Source of the DNA: Methanothermobacter tenebrarum
GTDB taxonomy: Archaea; Methanobacteriota; Methanobacteria; Methanobacteriales; DSM-23052
Length of the DNA stretch: 64,000 bases
Direction: 5' to 3'
NCBI RefSeq assembly: GCF_003264935.1
Contig: NZ_QLOE01000004.1
Span: 100,978 to 164,977, forward strand
Shown: one piece after another, positions 22,169-31,808 of the stretch
Layout: the number at the start of each line of letters is the position of its first letter
How positions within the stretch are numbered: position 1 is the first letter of the stretch
The notes under the pieces: model-generated
What the model saw: the letters and a program-made list of their open reading frames with translations, nothing else
What the model was told of the DNA's origin: nothing
Databases searched by the model: none
Made by a program: the position numbers and the translations under genes

Positions 22169-23257
22169 ATGGACATAGAAGAAAAAATAAAAGAAATCGA
22201 GGATGAGATCAGGAGAACACCATACAATAAGGCCACAGCGCATCATATAGGTAAACTCAAGGCTAAATTGTCCAAGTTGAGGGAAGAGGCTGTTTCAAGG
22301 ACTGCGAGGAAGGGTAAGGGTTTCCATGTTAAAAAGTCGGGTGATGCTACTATAGTCCTTGTAGGTTTCCCTTCAGTGGGTAAATCCACCTTACTTAATA
22401 TTATAACGAATGCCCAGGCAAAGGTTGGAGAATACCAATTCACAACATTAGATGTTATACCGGCTATCATGGAACATAAAGGTGCTAGGATCCAAGTATT
22501 GGATATACCAGGGATAATACCAGGAGCTTCAAAGGGTAAAGGTAGGGGGAGGGAAGTATTATCAGTTGCAAGGAACGCGGACCTCATAGTAATGATAATA
22601 GACATCCTAGACCCCAACCAGAGGAATATTATAATAGAAGAACTGAGAAACGTTGGTATAAGACCTGATGAAAAACCCCCAGACATAAAAGTGAAAAGGA
22701 AAAAAAGGGGTGGAATCCAAGTTTCAGCCACAATACAGGCAACTCATCTTAACGAGCAAATAATAAGATCCATACTCAACGAATATGGGATACACAATGC
22801 CGAGGTTATCTTAAGGGATGATGCCACCATAGACCAGTTCATAGACGTCATAGAAGGTAACAGAGTATACATACCCACCTTAACAATTTTCAATAAAATG
22901 GACCTTGTAGACGAGGAATATGTGAAGAAGATCCAAGAGGAGGTGCCAGGATCCATTTTTATATCAGCCAAGGAGAAGATTAATATCGATGAAGTCAAAG
23001 AAAAGATATTTGAAAAACTCAACCTTATAAGGGTTTACTTGAAACCCCAGCATGGTGAACCAGATTATGACGAGCCACTCATAATCAGAAAAAGATCAAC
23101 AGTGAAGGATGTATGTGGAAAACTCCACAAGGATTTCATAAAAAAATTCCGCTATGCAAGGGTATGGGGCAAATCTGTGAAATTCCAAGGACAAAAAGTT
23201 GGAATAGACCATATACTGGAAGATGGGGATCTGATAACCATAATAACAAGAAGATAA
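22169..23257 (+). CDS. DRG/OBG-type GTP-binding protein
   Basis: About 362 residues from [23 protein letters not shown], the conserved beginning of archaeal DRG proteins; an ATG two codons earlier is the alternative. A basic helical segment ([22 protein letters not shown]) leads to G1 [10 protein letters not shown]3 [10 protein letters not shown] and G4 FNKMDLV. A C-terminal TGS domain follows ([17 protein letters not shown]...GDLITIITR). Eukaryotic DRGs act on translating ribosomes with DFRP partners; the archaeal role is presumed similar. The frame remains open upstream through the divergent CBS gene, which is a shadow. Confidence 0.93.
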   Translation: MDIEEKIKEIEDEIRRTPYNKATAHHIGKLKAKLSKLREEAVSRTARKGKGFHVKKSGDATIVLVGFPSVGKSTLLNIITNAQAKVGEYQFTTLDVIPAIMEHKGARIQVLDIPGIIPGASKGKGRGREVLSVARNADLIVMIIDILDPNQRNIIIEELRNVGIRPDEKPPDIKVKRKKRGGIQVSATIQATHLNEQIIRSILNEYGIHNAEVILRDDATIDQFIDVIEGNRVYIPTLTIFNKMDLVDEEYVKKIQEEVPGSIFISAKEKINIDEVKEKIFEKLNLIRVYLKPQHGEPDYDEPLIIRKRSTVKDVCGKLHKDFIKKFRYARVWGKSVKFQGQKVGIDHILEDGDLITIITRR

Positions 23258-23268
23258 GGGTGTGAAAA

Positions 23269-24048
23269 TTGAAACTAGATGATATAAAAATCTCAAAGGC
23301 GATAATAGAAGAATACATGGATGAATTAATGGACTACCTCGACGTTGACGTGGCTATTGGTGGTGGAGGACCATCAGGGCTCACAGCAGGCTATTACTTA
23401 TCCAAGGCCGGATTTAAAGTGAGCCTATTTGAAAGGAAACTCTCAATTGGAGGCGGAATGTGGGGTGGTGGCATGATGTTCAATAAGATAGTGGTCCAAG
23501 AGGCTGGGAGAGAAATCCTCGAAGGAGAATTCGGAGTGAACTGCAAAGAACACGAAAAAGGCTATTATGTCGCCGATTCCATAGAAGCCGCCTCCACTTT
23601 ATGTTCAAAAGCTTGCAAGGCCGGTCTTAAAATCTTTAACTTGATAAGTATTGAGGACGTCATGATAAGAAATGAAAGGATAACAGGCCTAGTACTAAAT
23701 TGGACCGCAGTAGAAATGGCAGGTCTACACATTGACCCCCTAACTATAAGGTCAAAGACCGTTATAGATGCAACAGGCCATGATTGTGAAATAGTGAGGG
23801 TTGTGCAGAGAAAAATGGGCCCTAGGCTAATGACAGAGACTGGTGAGATCATGGGTGAGAAGCCGATGTGGGCTGATAGGGGAGAGGCGAGCTTACTTGA
23901 GAACACCCGTGAAGTTTATCCTAACCTTTATGTGGCTGGCATGGCGAGTAATGCTGTTTATGGTTCGCATAGGATGGGACCAATCTTTGGGGGGATGCTA
24001 CTTTCAGGTAAGAGGGTGGCTGATCTCATCATGGAAAAATTGAGATGA
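23269..24048 (+). CDS. thi4: Thiazole synthase Thi4 (sulfide-dependent archaeal type)
   Basis: The 259-residue FAD/NAD-binding fold protein has dinucleotide loop [14 protein letters not shown], then [18 protein letters not shown], and a C-terminal [18 protein letters not shown]. Archaeal Thi4 makes the thiamine thiazole from NAD and glycine, with sulfide in place of a suicidal cysteine. Databases often name it ribose-1,5-bisphosphate isomerase, which I regard as a misnomer. The start is TTG. It is 11 bases after DRG and overlaps the kinase gene by ATGA. Confidence 0.92.
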   Translation: MKLDDIKISKAIIEEYMDELMDYLDVDVAIGGGGPSGLTAGYYLSKAGFKVSLFERKLSIGGGMWGGGMMFNKIVVQEAGREILEGEFGVNCKEHEKGYYVADSIEAASTLCSKACKAGLKIFNLISIEDVMIRNERITGLVLNWTAVEMAGLHIDPLTIRSKTVIDATGHDCEIVRVVQRKMGPRLMTETGEIMGEKPMWADRGEASLLENTREVYPNLYVAGMASNAVYGSHRMGPIFGGMLLSGKRVADLIMEKLR

Positions 24049-24611
24049 AGATGATGAAGCCCATTATATGTATTACAGGGACGCCTGGGGTGGGTAAGAC
24101 GAGCATATCCCATCGGCTTAGTGAGGAGTTAGATGGGAATTTAATCGAAATTAACAAGTTAGCTGAGGAGAAGGACCTTTTCATTGGAGAGGACCCAGTT
24201 AGGGGTTATAAGATTGTGGATATACCCTCCCTTTGTAAGGAGATCATTAATGTTATAGATGATGATTCCTTTAATATTGTGGAGGGGCATTTGTCACATT
24301 ATTGCAAGATCTGCGATCTTGTAATAGTTTTAAGATTACATCCAAGGATTTTATTGCAGAGGCTGAAACAGAGAGGGTATGATCAGAGGAAGGTGAAAGA
24401 GAATGTTGAGGCTGAGGCTCTTGGAGTGTGTGCTTATGAAGCTTATCAATTACATGATGAGAGAGTCCATGAAATAGATTCTACTGGCTTATCCCTTGAT
24501 GAGGTGCTAGATGAGATTATCAGAGTCCTTAAAGGCGAGAAACCTTACACATTTGGTAGTGTAGATTTCATGGAATGGTTCCTCGAGGGGGGAAAGTTTT
24601 TAAATGATTAA
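24045..24611 (+). CDS. Fap7/AK6-type adenylate kinase
   Basis: The 188-residue P-loop kinase has Walker [10 protein letters not shown] near the N-terminus, then [30 protein letters not shown] and [17 protein letters not shown], the AK6 pattern. Fap7 interacts with uS11 and helps the final maturation of 16S rRNA; archaeal homologs bind the same protein. Translation is coupled to thi4 through an ATGA overlap. Confidence 0.9.
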   Translation: MKMMKPIICITGTPGVGKTSISHRLSEELDGNLIEINKLAEEKDLFIGEDPVRGYKIVDIPSLCKEIINVIDDDSFNIVEGHLSHYCKICDLVIVLRLHPRILLQRLKQRGYDQRKVKENVEAEALGVCAYEAYQLHDERVHEIDSTGLSLDEVLDEIIRVLKGEKPYTFGSVDFMEWFLEGGKFLND

Positions 24612-24621
24612 ATATAAGATC

Positions 24622-24641
24622 TTATATAATAATCCTCCTTG
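24622..24641 (+). promoter_or_regulatory. TATA region ahead of the rnp4 ribosomal operon
   Basis: AAGATCTTATATAATAATCC lies about 85 bases before the rnp4 start in a 90-base gap, the only sizeable space before the long run of information-processing genes. It is therefore the likely main promoter for rnp4 to ftsY. Confidence 0.5.
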
Positions 24642-24721
24642 TAATAATATTTCCTTTGTAAAGTGAGATAGGGAATTTAGGGGATTGTCTCTTTTATAGT
24701 TTGGATTTGAGAGGATCTAAT

Positions 24722-25138
24722 TTGCCGAGGAGAAGGCCACCATGGGTAATAAGGATAGCTAGGGAGAGAATAGACATCCTTTTCCAGTTAGCGGATAAGG
24801 AGTTCTTGAAACATCCTGAAAGGTCCCATCGTTATGTTGAACTTGCAAGGAGGATTTCGAAAAAATATAATCTGAGAATCCCAAGGAAATGGAAAAGGAG
24901 GTTCTGTAAAAGCTGTTATAGGTTCCTGAAGCCTGGTTACAATTGTAGGATAAGATTGTCCAAGGGTAAAATACACTACCACTGCCTAGAATGTGGGAGG
25001 ATTATGAGATTCCCCTACATTCGGGAAAAAAAGATTAGAAGGAGAAATAAAATTGAATATCACACACTCAAAAAAAGAGCTGATGAGAAGATCCCTATCA
25101 GCAATAACAGTACAGATAGGGAAAGCAGGAATCAATGA
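24722..25138 (+). CDS. rnp4: RNase P protein component 4 (Rpp21)
   Basis: The protein reads [22 protein letters not shown] and then a helical bundle. The zinc ribbon [14 protein letters not shown]...[15 protein letters not shown] follows and is diagnostic for Rpp21. I prefer the TTG at 24722, with GAGAGGATC upstream, over an in-frame TTG seven codons earlier. It helps RNase P cleave tRNA 5' leaders together with Rpp29. The C-terminus overlaps the next gene by about 86 bases. Confidence 0.9.
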   Translation: MPRRRPPWVIRIARERIDILFQLADKEFLKHPERSHRYVELARRISKKYNLRIPRKWKRRFCKSCYRFLKPGYNCRIRLSKGKIHYHCLECGRIMRFPYIREKKIRRRNKIEYHTLKKRADEKIPISNNSTDRESRNQ

Positions 25139-25316
25139 AAAGGTTATAAAAGAGATTAAAAGGCAATTAAAAGATAGAGAACTGATAAGAATAAAATTCG
25201 CAAAGACCATATCCTCTGAGAAGGAAACCTATATTAACGAGATCATCAGAAAAACCAATGCCAAGCTCATAGATTTAAGAGGAAACGTTGCCATAATATT
25301 CAAGAAAAAAGGATAG
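25053..25316 (+). CDS. YhbY/CRM-domain RNA-binding protein
   Basis: The 87-residue single CRM domain contains [32 protein letters not shown] and ELIRIKF, and ends [16 protein letters not shown]. The GKAGIN loop corresponds to the GxxG RNA-binding loop of the family. Bacterial YhbY binds pre-50S particles. The start is TTG behind AAGGAG inside the end of rnp4; ATG ten codons later is possible but would trim the domain. Confidence 0.9.
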   Translation: MNITHSKKELMRRSLSAITVQIGKAGINEKVIKEIKRQLKDRELIRIKFAKTISSEKETYINEIIRKTNAKLIDLRGNVAIIFKKKG

Positions 25317-25330
25317 GGAGGAAACTTAAG

Positions 25331-25768
25331 ATGACCACAGTCTATGATGTGCCAGCAGATTTACTCATAAATCAAGTTGCAAATGAATTACGCAAAGAAA
25401 AAAAGGTCAAACCACCAGAATGGGTGCCATTCGTTAAAACAGGCGTCCATAAAGAAAGACGCCCAGACAATCCAGATTGGTGGTATGTAAGGGCTGCAGC
25501 ACTCCTCAGAAGAGTATACATTGATGGTCCGATAGGTGTGAACAGATTAAGGACAAGATACGGCGGTAAAAAAGACAGGGGTTCAAGACCTGAAAAATTC
25601 AGAAGGGGCAGCGGCGCCATTATAAGAAAGGCTCTTCAACAATTAGAAGAAGCAGGTTTCATAGAAAAGGTTGAAGGTGGGAGGAAAATAACCTCTAAAG
25701 GAAGATCATTCCTTGACAAAATCGCATCTAAGGTCAAAGACGAGGTTAAAGAACTCAAAAAATATTAA
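25331..25768 (+). CDS. rps19e: Ribosomal protein S19e
   Basis: The 145-residue protein has the S19e winged-helix sequence: [51 protein letters not shown], and [22 protein letters not shown]. It starts ATG behind GGGAGG and belongs to the 30S head. The next gene follows after 17 bases. Confidence 0.98.
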   Translation: MTTVYDVPADLLINQVANELRKEKKVKPPEWVPFVKTGVHKERRPDNPDWWYVRAAALLRRVYIDGPIGVNRLRTRYGGKKDRGSRPEKFRRGSGAIIRKALQQLEEAGFIEKVEGGRKITSKGRSFLDKIASKVKDEVKELKKY

Positions 25769-25785
25769 AACGGGGGTTTATCAAA

Positions 25786-26121
25786 GTGACGGACATAGAA
25801 GAGATACGCCGGAGAAAAATGTTGGAAATGCAGCAGAGGGCGCAGCAACAAGCTGCGGAAGCCGAGAGAGAGGAGCAATTACGGCGACAGTTTGAAATAC
25901 AGAAGAGACAGTTACTCATGAAGATACTAACCCCTGAGGCTAGGAGCAGACTCGCAAACATTAGACTTACAAGACCTGAATTCGTTGAACAAATCGAATT
26001 ACAATTAATACAATTAGCCCAGGCAGGTCAGATACGTTCAAAGATCACGGATAAACAACTAAAGGAACTTTTAAGGAGAGTCAGCGGCAAAAGGAGAGAT
26101 ATAAGGATCATTCGCAGATGA
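25786..26121 (+). CDS. PDCD5-family DNA-binding protein
   Basis: The 111-residue protein is highly charged: a long N-terminal helix ([23 protein letters not shown]), a three-helix core ([24 protein letters not shown]) and a basic tail. It matches the archaeal PDCD5/TFAR19 homolog that follows rps19e in many archaea. It starts at GTG behind GGGGG. Nucleic-acid binding is known for the family, but the exact role is unclear. Confidence 0.93.
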   Translation: MTDIEEIRRRKMLEMQQRAQQQAAEAEREEQLRRQFEIQKRQLLMKILTPEARSRLANIRLTRPEFVEQIELQLIQLAQAGQIRSKITDKQLKELLRRVSGKRRDIRIIRR

Positions 26122-26137
26122 TCCTCTTTTCGCGATT

Positions 26138-26725
26138 ATGAAGGCTTGTGTACTTTACAGTGGCGGGAAGGACAGTTCATTAATGGCCACGATACTCAAA
26201 AGATTAAACTTAGAGGTTGAACTTGTAACTGCAAATTTTGGAGTTTACAAATCATGGATTCCCGCCGCGAAATCGGCAAAGGCCCTTGGATTCCCGCATA
26301 GGGTTCTAAAATTAGATAAAAGCGTATTAGATAGGGCTGTAGAGAAGATAATAGATGATGGTTTCCCGAACAATGGTATAGATTTTGTTCATCGGCAAGT
26401 ATTAGAAGCTGCCGCAGGGGAATATGATATAATAGCTGATGGTACAAGAAGGGATGATAGAACCCCCAAACTTACAAGTAATGAGATAAGAAGCTTTGAG
26501 GACAGAAATTCTGTTGAATATATTAATCTCGCAGGTTTCGGCTATAAAACAATAAATAGACTTGCATCCCAATTATTTATATTAAAAAAGGAAAGATCAG
26601 ATATTCATAATAATTCGGATTATGAGATAGAAATAAGATACTTTATAGATAAAATAAAAGGGAAGGGCGAATCTTCAAGATTCTTCCCAGAACATTACCA
26701 AACAAGAGTAATAGGCTGGAAGTAG
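26138..26725 (+). CDS. PP-loop ATPase (adenine nucleotide alpha-hydrolase-like)
   Basis: The 195-residue protein begins [17 protein letters not shown], the PP-loop SGGxDS motif of enzymes that adenylate carbonyl or tRNA substrates. Downstream it has [13 protein letters not shown] and YETI-like helices. In archaea this short form sits between PDCD5 and L39e. It probably takes part in tRNA or protein modification, but no substrate can be read from the sequence. Confidence 0.82.
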   Translation: MKACVLYSGGKDSSLMATILKRLNLEVELVTANFGVYKSWIPAAKSAKALGFPHRVLKLDKSVLDRAVEKIIDDGFPNNGIDFVHRQVLEAAAGEYDIIADGTRRDDRTPKLTSNEIRSFEDRNSVEYINLAGFGYKTINRLASQLFILKKERSDIHNNSDYEIEIRYFIDKIKGKGESSRFFPEHYQTRVIGWK

Positions 26726-26739
26726 GAGGGAATAAGCAG

Positions 26740-26895
26740 ATGAGCAGAAACAAACACGTCGCCAAGAAAATAAGACTATCAAAGGCTAGAAAACAGAATA
26801 GAAGAGTCCCAGTATGGGTTCTTTTAAAGACAAACCGTAGAGTACTCACCCACCCCAAAATGAGGCATTGGAGAAGAACCAAATTAAAAGTCTAA
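26740..26895 (+). CDS. rpl39e: Ribosomal protein L39e
   Basis: The 51-residue basic protein starts [20 protein letters not shown] and ends [11 protein letters not shown], exactly the length and signature of archaeal L39e, which lines the exit tunnel. GGAGGG lies upstream. It ends 26 bases before L31e. Confidence 0.98.
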   Translation: MSRNKHVAKKIRLSKARKQNRRVPVWVLLKTNRRVLTHPKMRHWRRTKLKV

Positions 26896-26921
26896 AAAAA
26901 GAGAGAGAGTGGTGGATAAAA

Positions 26922-27167
26922 ATGGAGAGAACATACATCATACCATTGAGAAAAGTCAAAAGTGTTCCAAGAACGAAAAGAGCACCCAGAGCAATAAGAT
27001 TCATCCGCGAATTCCTAAAAAAACACATGAAATCAGAGGATATAATATTAGATTCATCAATCAATGAAAAAGTATGGGAAAGGGGCATACAAAAAATCCC
27101 AACAAAGATTAAAATAAAAGCCATCAAAGAAGAAGACGGGACAGTTAAAGCAGAACTAGCAGAATAA
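26922..27167 (+). CDS. rpl31e: Ribosomal protein L31e
   Basis: The 81-residue protein starts [21 protein letters not shown] and contains the family segment [21 protein letters not shown] and [16 protein letters not shown]. An in-frame ATG 18 codons upstream lies within L39e and is rejected, because GGTGG directly precedes 26,922 and the family begins here. Confidence 0.97.
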   Translation: MERTYIIPLRKVKSVPRTKRAPRAIRFIREFLKKHMKSEDIILDSSINEKVWERGIQKIPTKIKIKAIKEEDGTVKAELAE

Positions 27168-27179
27168 AGGTTTCAGAAT

Positions 27180-27842
27180 ATGATAAAGAGAACAAACCTC
27201 GACGGAAACCCTAACATAGGAGTTTATATTTCAGTCACGGAAACCCAAGCACTCATACCATTCCATGCATCTACAAAAATAGAAGAAATAATAGAAGAAG
27301 TACTAGAAGTAGAAGTTTTCAGGGCCACCATAGCAGGCAGCAGCCTAAACGGTATATTATCCGTTGGAAACTCTAATGGTATCATAGTTTCTCCATATAT
27401 ACTCGAAAGAGAGATAGAATCATTGGAGAAAGCAGGTTTTGAAGTTTTCGTATTACCTGAAAAGTTCACTGCAGTAGGCAATTTAATATTAGCAAATGAT
27501 TATGGCGCCCTTATAAGTCCGTTGCTTTCTGATGAGTCAATGGAATTAATAGAAAAGGCATTGGAAGTTAAAGTAGAACAGGGGACAATTGCCGGTTTCA
27601 ACATTGTAGGATCCGTTGCAACAGCTACAAACAAAGGCGTACTACTACATCCAAAGGCCGCAAGGAAAGAATTAGAATTTGTCGAGGAAACTTTGAAAGT
27701 GCCAGCCGATGTTGGGACTATCAACCATGGCACGACCATGATAGGCGCATGCTCCATAGCCAATTCGAATGGGGCTATAGTAAGTGAAAATACCACAGGC
27801 CCGGAACTAGCCAGGATAGAAGAGGCTCTAGGCTTTCTCTAA
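27180..27842 (+). CDS. eif6: Translation initiation factor aIF6
   Basis: The 220-residue protein is made of five quasi-repeats of the pentein fold, visible as recurring GTIAG / ATIAGSSLNG and NSNGIIVSP / NDYGALISP / TNKGVLLHP / NSNGAIVSE blocks. aIF6 binds the 50S subunit and prevents premature joining. It is 13 bases after L31e and 16 before LX. Confidence 0.97.
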   Translation: MIKRTNLDGNPNIGVYISVTETQALIPFHASTKIEEIIEEVLEVEVFRATIAGSSLNGILSVGNSNGIIVSPYILEREIESLEKAGFEVFVLPEKFTAVGNLILANDYGALISPLLSDESMELIEKALEVKVEQGTIAGFNIVGSVATATNKGVLLHPKAARKELEFVEETLKVPADVGTINHGTTMIGACSIANSNGAIVSENTTGPELARIEEALGFL

Positions 27843-27857
27843 TAGGGGGATTATAAT

Positions 27858-28088
27858 ATGAAGACGAGAATATTCAGAGTTAAAGGAAATTTTATGATGG
27901 GTGAAAAATTACAGCCATTCACCAAGGAATTAAAGGCGATTAAAAAAGAAGAAGTTTATGAAAAAATATACTCTGAATTCGGCAGCAAACATGGTATAGG
28001 CCGCAACAGGATATATATAAAGAGCATAGAGGAGATCTCCCCTGATGAGGTGGAGGATCCCATATTAAAGGCTATATTGGAGGCATGA
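27858..28088 (+). CDS. rplX: Ribosomal protein LX (L18Ae/L20A)
   Basis: The 76-residue protein reads [27 protein letters not shown] at the start and [16 protein letters not shown] in the middle, which is the single-domain archaeal LX. A GGGGG ribosome site precedes it. Its end overlaps a potential upstream start of the prefoldin gene. Confidence 0.95.
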   Translation: MKTRIFRVKGNFMMGEKLQPFTKELKAIKKEEVYEKIYSEFGSKHGIGRNRIYIKSIEEISPDEVEDPILKAILEA

Positions 28089-28093
28089 TTTTA

Positions 28094-28537
28094 ATGGAAG
28101 AACAGCAACCATCGGATGATCAGCAACGCCTAGAGGAGATTATAAACCAGCTAAGTTTTTACAAAGAGCAAGCAGAGCTGATCCAAAACCAGATAGAGGT
28201 CATGAGAAGTTCATTAACCGAACTAGAGGTGCTAGAGGATACTTTAGAGGCTGTGGAGGGTAATGAGGGTGCTGAGGCACTAGTACCGGTAGGTGCTGGT
28301 TCATTCATAAAAGCCCAGCTCAAAGACACTGACGAAGTTATAATGAGCATAGGAGCAGGTGTAGCCATGAAAAAAACACTAAAGGACGCTAGGAAGATCA
28401 TAGACGAACAAAAAAAAGAATTGGAAGATACTATAGGTAAATTATCCGAAAACCTTAAAAAGATAACAGAAATAGTACTCAAATTATCCCCACAAGCAGA
28501 AGAACTATACCAAAAAATCAGAGGAAGTGAAGGATAA
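28094..28537 (+). CDS. pfdA: Prefoldin alpha subunit
   Basis: About 147 residues from [11 protein letters not shown]: an N-terminal coiled coil, a central beta hairpin pair ([32 protein letters not shown]), and a C-terminal coiled coil. Prefoldin holds unfolded proteins and passes them to the thermosome. ATG at 28,094 is preferred to 28,085 because GGAGG (28,078-28,082) is spaced properly only for it. It is directly followed by ftsY. Confidence 0.95.
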   Translation: MEEQQPSDDQQRLEEIINQLSFYKEQAELIQNQIEVMRSSLTELEVLEDTLEAVEGNEGAEALVPVGAGSFIKAQLKDTDEVIMSIGAGVAMKKTLKDARKIIDEQKKELEDTIGKLSENLKKITEIVLKLSPQAEELYQKIRGSEG

Positions 28538-29584
28538 TTGTTCGAAGCACTGAAGAAAAAAATCAACAAAACAATCAAAAAAATCACAGAAAAAATCTCA
28601 GATAAAGAAAAAGTAGAAGAAACCATCAAGGAAACAGCAAAAGAGGAAACCATAGAAGAACCTGAAACAGTAGAAAAAGTTAAAGAAGAACCCGAAGAAG
28701 GTAAAGGGTCCAATATCTTCTCTTTTATACGAGAAAAAACTATTTCTGAAAAGGACATCGAAGACATACTCTGGGACCTTGAAATGTCACTGCTTGAAAG
28801 CGATGTGGCAATAGACGTCGCCGAAAAAATAACAGACGAACTCAAAAACCAACTAGTAGGTAAAAAAGTTAAAAGAAGTACTGACATTATCGAATACACC
28901 CAAGAAGCCTTTAAAAATAGTATAAGAGACATACTAACCGTCAATGGTAAGGACATGGACAGCATCCTCCAAGAAAAACAAAATAAAAAAGAACCGTTCA
29001 TAATAATGTTTGTTGGTATAAACGGCACAGGAAAAACAACAACCATAGCAAAAATGGCAAAATACTTCCTAGACAGAGGACTAAAACCTGTGATCGCGGC
29101 TTCAGACACATTCAGAGCAGGGGCAATAGAACAATTAACTCATCACGCGGAAAAACTTGGAGTGAAAATAATAAAACATGAAAAGGGTGCTGATCCAGCG
29201 GCAGTAGCATTCGATGCAGTGGAACATGCAAAGGCAAAGGGAAAAGATGTTGTTCTAATTGATACGGCTGGTCGGATGCAGACAAACGTCAACCTCATGG
29301 ATGAAATGGCAAAAATAAAAAGGGTTGTGAAACCAGACTTTATAATCTTTGTAGGGGACTCACTCACAGGCAATGACGCAGTTGAACAGGCCATAAAATT
29401 TAATGAGAGTGTTGGAATCGACGCCATAATACTAACAAAGGCAGATGCGGATGCAAAGGGTGGTGCAGCCCTATCAATAGGCTATGTTATAAACAAGCCC
29501 ATAATCTTCCTTGGAACAGGTCAAGGTTATGATGACCTCATAGAATTTAAACCTGAATGGATGATCCACCAACTATTCACATAA
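28538..29584 (+). CDS. ftsY: SRP receptor FtsY
   Basis: The 348-residue protein has an acidic/lysine-rich N-terminal A domain of about 75 residues, the N helical bundle, and the G domain: GINGTGKTTTIAKMA (G1), DTFRAGAIEQL, DTAGRMQTN (G3), TKADADAKGG (G4). GTP-dependent pairing with SRP54 delivers ribosomes to the translocon. The start is TTG immediately after the pfdA stop, a normal start for this organism. Confidence 0.97.
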   Translation: MFEALKKKINKTIKKITEKISDKEKVEETIKETAKEETIEEPETVEKVKEEPEEGKGSNIFSFIREKTISEKDIEDILWDLEMSLLESDVAIDVAEKITDELKNQLVGKKVKRSTDIIEYTQEAFKNSIRDILTVNGKDMDSILQEKQNKKEPFIIMFVGINGTGKTTTIAKMAKYFLDRGLKPVIAASDTFRAGAIEQLTHHAEKLGVKIIKHEKGADPAAVAFDAVEHAKAKGKDVVLIDTAGRMQTNVNLMDEMAKIKRVVKPDFIIFVGDSLTGNDAVEQAIKFNESVGIDAIILTKADADAKGGAALSIGYVINKPIIFLGTGQGYDDLIEFKPEWMIHQLFT

Positions 29585-29604
29585 ATCCCGATGGTGGATT
29601 AGAT

Positions 29605-30279
29605 TTGACAAAAATAATCGAAAATAGAGAACTTAGAGACAAATTTTTTGTTTTCAAAAATCGTAAAGAAGCAGGGGAAGTCCTCGCTCGAATGTTAAAG
29701 GATTATCAGGATTCTGATGCTATCATACTTGGCATTCCAGCAGGTGGCGTCCCAGTGGCTGCTGTTATAGCAAAAAAACTTAATCTAACATTGGATGTTC
29801 TAATTGTAAGCAAGATAACATTACCATGGAACAGGGAAGCAGGATATGGTGCGGTGGCATTCAACAGGACAATAAAATTAAACCAAAAACTGATAGATTC
29901 CCTTGGATTAACTGGGAGGGAAGTGGAAGCCGGTATCAAAGAAACCTTGAAGAAGGTTGAAAGGAGAGTTCAGATTTTCAGAAAAGGCAAACCGCCCTTA
30001 AAGCTTAAAAATAGGACGGTGATAGTGGTTGATGATGGCTTGGCATCAGGATACACTATGCTCGCGGCTGTGGAGGCTCTTAGAAGGGCTGGTGCCGGTA
30101 AGATAATTATTGCAGTACCCACAGCCAACTTAGATGCCATCAAAAGATTAGAAGGGAAAGTAGACATGGTATATTCTCCAAACATAAGACATGTATACCC
30201 TTATGCGGTTGCAGACGCCTACAAAAATTGGTATGATGTATCAGAGGATGAGGTTAAAAGTATACTTCAAAAATTCTGA
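29605..30279 (+). CDS. Phosphoribosyltransferase-fold protein
   Basis: The start is taken at TTG 29,605 (LTKIIENREL), seven bases after GGTGG, giving 224 residues. An earlier ATG lies inside ftsY. The PRTase signature is VVDDGLASGYTMLAAVEAL, with IPAGGVPVAAVIAKKL earlier, as in the PRT proteins often fused to dienelactone hydrolase or erythromycin esterase in bacteria. The substrate is unknown. It ends flush with the end of a convergent gene. Confidence 0.85.
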   Translation: MTKIIENRELRDKFFVFKNRKEAGEVLARMLKDYQDSDAIILGIPAGGVPVAAVIAKKLNLTLDVLIVSKITLPWNREAGYGAVAFNRTIKLNQKLIDSLGLTGREVEAGIKETLKKVERRVQIFRKGKPPLKLKNRTVIVVDDGLASGYTMLAAVEALRRAGAGKIIIAVPTANLDAIKRLEGKVDMVYSPNIRHVYPYAVADAYKNWYDVSEDEVKSILQKF

Positions 30280-30762
30280 TTATAGGAATCTTTCAAGTGA
30301 AGAGGCGATGGCTGTTGCGCTGTTAAAAAAGACAGAACAGAGAACACCAACAATTTTACCATCTTGTATAATCGGAGATCCACTATCACCAGGTAATGGC
30401 AAACTTCTATGGGCGAATGCAAGATAATGATACGTCCTACCCACAGACAAAACCGTACAATGATTTTTCTTCCCTTCTTTTAGGGAATATGCGGGTCCAA
30501 GCCTGGGAGAACCAATCTCTATCAGATTAACAAGGGAAGAAGGCACCTTGAAAGTTGCCATGGCAAGATCCAAGTCATATAAGATCCTAGTAATCGTGCC
30601 TTTAAACTTCCCAATATAAACAGGATCTCCTAGATTACAACCCCCAACCTTTAAAAGATGCTGTACAGTTATAACATTAAAATTTCCATTTTCTGGGATA
30701 ATTGCACCTACTACAGCCTCTTTTTTATTACATCGAATTCTTGAACCAGGTTCAATACACAT
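30280..30762 (-). CDS. Small trypsin/chymotrypsin-fold protein
   Basis: The 160-residue protein has candidate catalytic residues in the correct order: His35 (VITVQHLL), Asp65 (YDLDLAMA) and Ser127 (PLPGDSGSPII). GKIVGVLCSVFFNSATA follows, as in the last barrel of S1/S6 peptidases. It is short, has no signal peptide or membrane segment, and would be cytoplasmic. Similar small GDSG proteins exist in bacteria and phages, but I do not recognise this one. It is a protease or an inactive barrel. Confidence 0.65.
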   Translation of the reverse strand: MCIEPGSRIRCNKKEAVVGAIIPENGNFNVITVQHLLKVGGCNLGDPVYIGKFKGTITRILYDLDLAMATFKVPSSLVNLIEIGSPRLGPAYSLKEGKKNHCTVLSVGRTYHYLAFAHRSLPLPGDSGSPIIQDGKIVGVLCSVFFNSATAIASSLERFL

Positions 30763-31041
30763 TTAAGGTATAATTTGATTTTAATCATATTTTTATCTTT
30801 TTCCAACAAAGCCACTCTTTATAGAATTTTTGCTTTCGCTTGATGAGAGAAAAAACTGACGGTTTCTTGCATAGGAGCGCCAGGTAAAAATATGACTGGA
30901 TCTAAGATAGGTAAACACAGTATATTTTACTATCCGGGATAATTGAAAGTGTAAAAAATTTTTATATTTTTCTTTTTGCGGAGAATTGAAATCATCCTAA
31001 GTTACGTATATTTTTTTCATGCTTAAGGTTCAATAGCAGTT

Positions 31042-31728
31042 TTAGTAGTTTAGATATCCTTCATTGTAGAGTCTTTGGAGGTCTGAAGCGTGTAGCATTT
31101 CATAAACTGCATATGGATTGCTGAGGTAGGGTTCTATAAGGCCCCGTGCTATGTAATAGTATGCGCCGAGTCTGCCATATTGTTTCCATACTAGTTGTAC
31201 ATATAATGGGAAGCCGCAGCCTGGGTTGATGAATATGTTGCCTTGACGGACTGTGCCATGGAAGTATAATGGTATTGGGCCTTCTTGGCCATTTTCTTTG
31301 GCTAGGTTCTGGACATATGCTAGTGCCTCGTCTAATGTGTCAAATTCATAACCGTCTACCCTGTAGCGATACTTATCGTCGGGTATCCCGAATATGAATG
31401 TTTGTATGACTTCATTCCAGTCGATGTCTGTTCTGAGGCCTTTTGGGTCGATGAACGCGAAGTTTATTATTGTAATATCTCCTTCTTGGTAGTGGGAGTA
31501 GGAAGCGTCTCCGGCGTAGTGTACTACGACGACGCATTTGGATCCTTTCTTTTTGGCGTAGTTGGCAGCGACTTTTGATTGCGGATGCCCAGCCGCCATG
31601 TCAGGGTTTGCGAGTTTAACTAGTCCAAGGCGTCCAACGGGTTCGAATGGGCCTGTGATGGTTGCGATGTAAAGGTAGACTCCGAATATGGCTATTAATC
31701 CTATGATAATGTAAGTAGTTTTTGTCAT
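31042..31728 (-). CDS. Signal-anchored protein of unknown function
   Basis: The 228-residue protein has an N-terminal hydrophobic anchor (TTYIIIGLIAIFGVYLYIATI) followed by an extracytoplasmic domain with GHPQSKVAANYAKKKGSKCVVVVHYAG and INPGCGFPLYVQLVWKQYG. I recognise no catalytic motif. Two cysteines (GSKC, NPGC) could form a disulfide. It stands alone, with about 280 bases of empty sequence downstream and the ion-channel gene upstream in the same direction. Confidence 0.65.
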   Translation of the reverse strand: MTKTTYIIIGLIAIFGVYLYIATITGPFEPVGRLGLVKLANPDMAAGHPQSKVAANYAKKKGSKCVVVVHYAGDASYSHYQEGDITIINFAFIDPKGLRTDIDWNEVIQTFIFGIPDDKYRYRVDGYEFDTLDEALAYVQNLAKENGQEGPIPLYFHGTVRQGNIFINPGCGFPLYVQLVWKQYGRLGAYYYIARGLIEPYLSNPYAVYEMLHASDLQRLYNEGYLNY

Positions 31729-31808
31729 TTCCGATCCCGGGGAAGATTTTTTTACTATAAGCTTGACCTACTCAACCTATAAAATTAACGGTTGAAGTCG
31801 TGGGGGGA

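Noticed and set aside
27224..27796. Minus-strand frames within aIF6
   Set aside because: Shadows of the repeated pentein sequence.
31630..31650. GGGTTCGAAT resembling a tRNA T-arm
   Set aside because: It lies in a coding region and no acceptor, D or anticodon arm can be folded around it.
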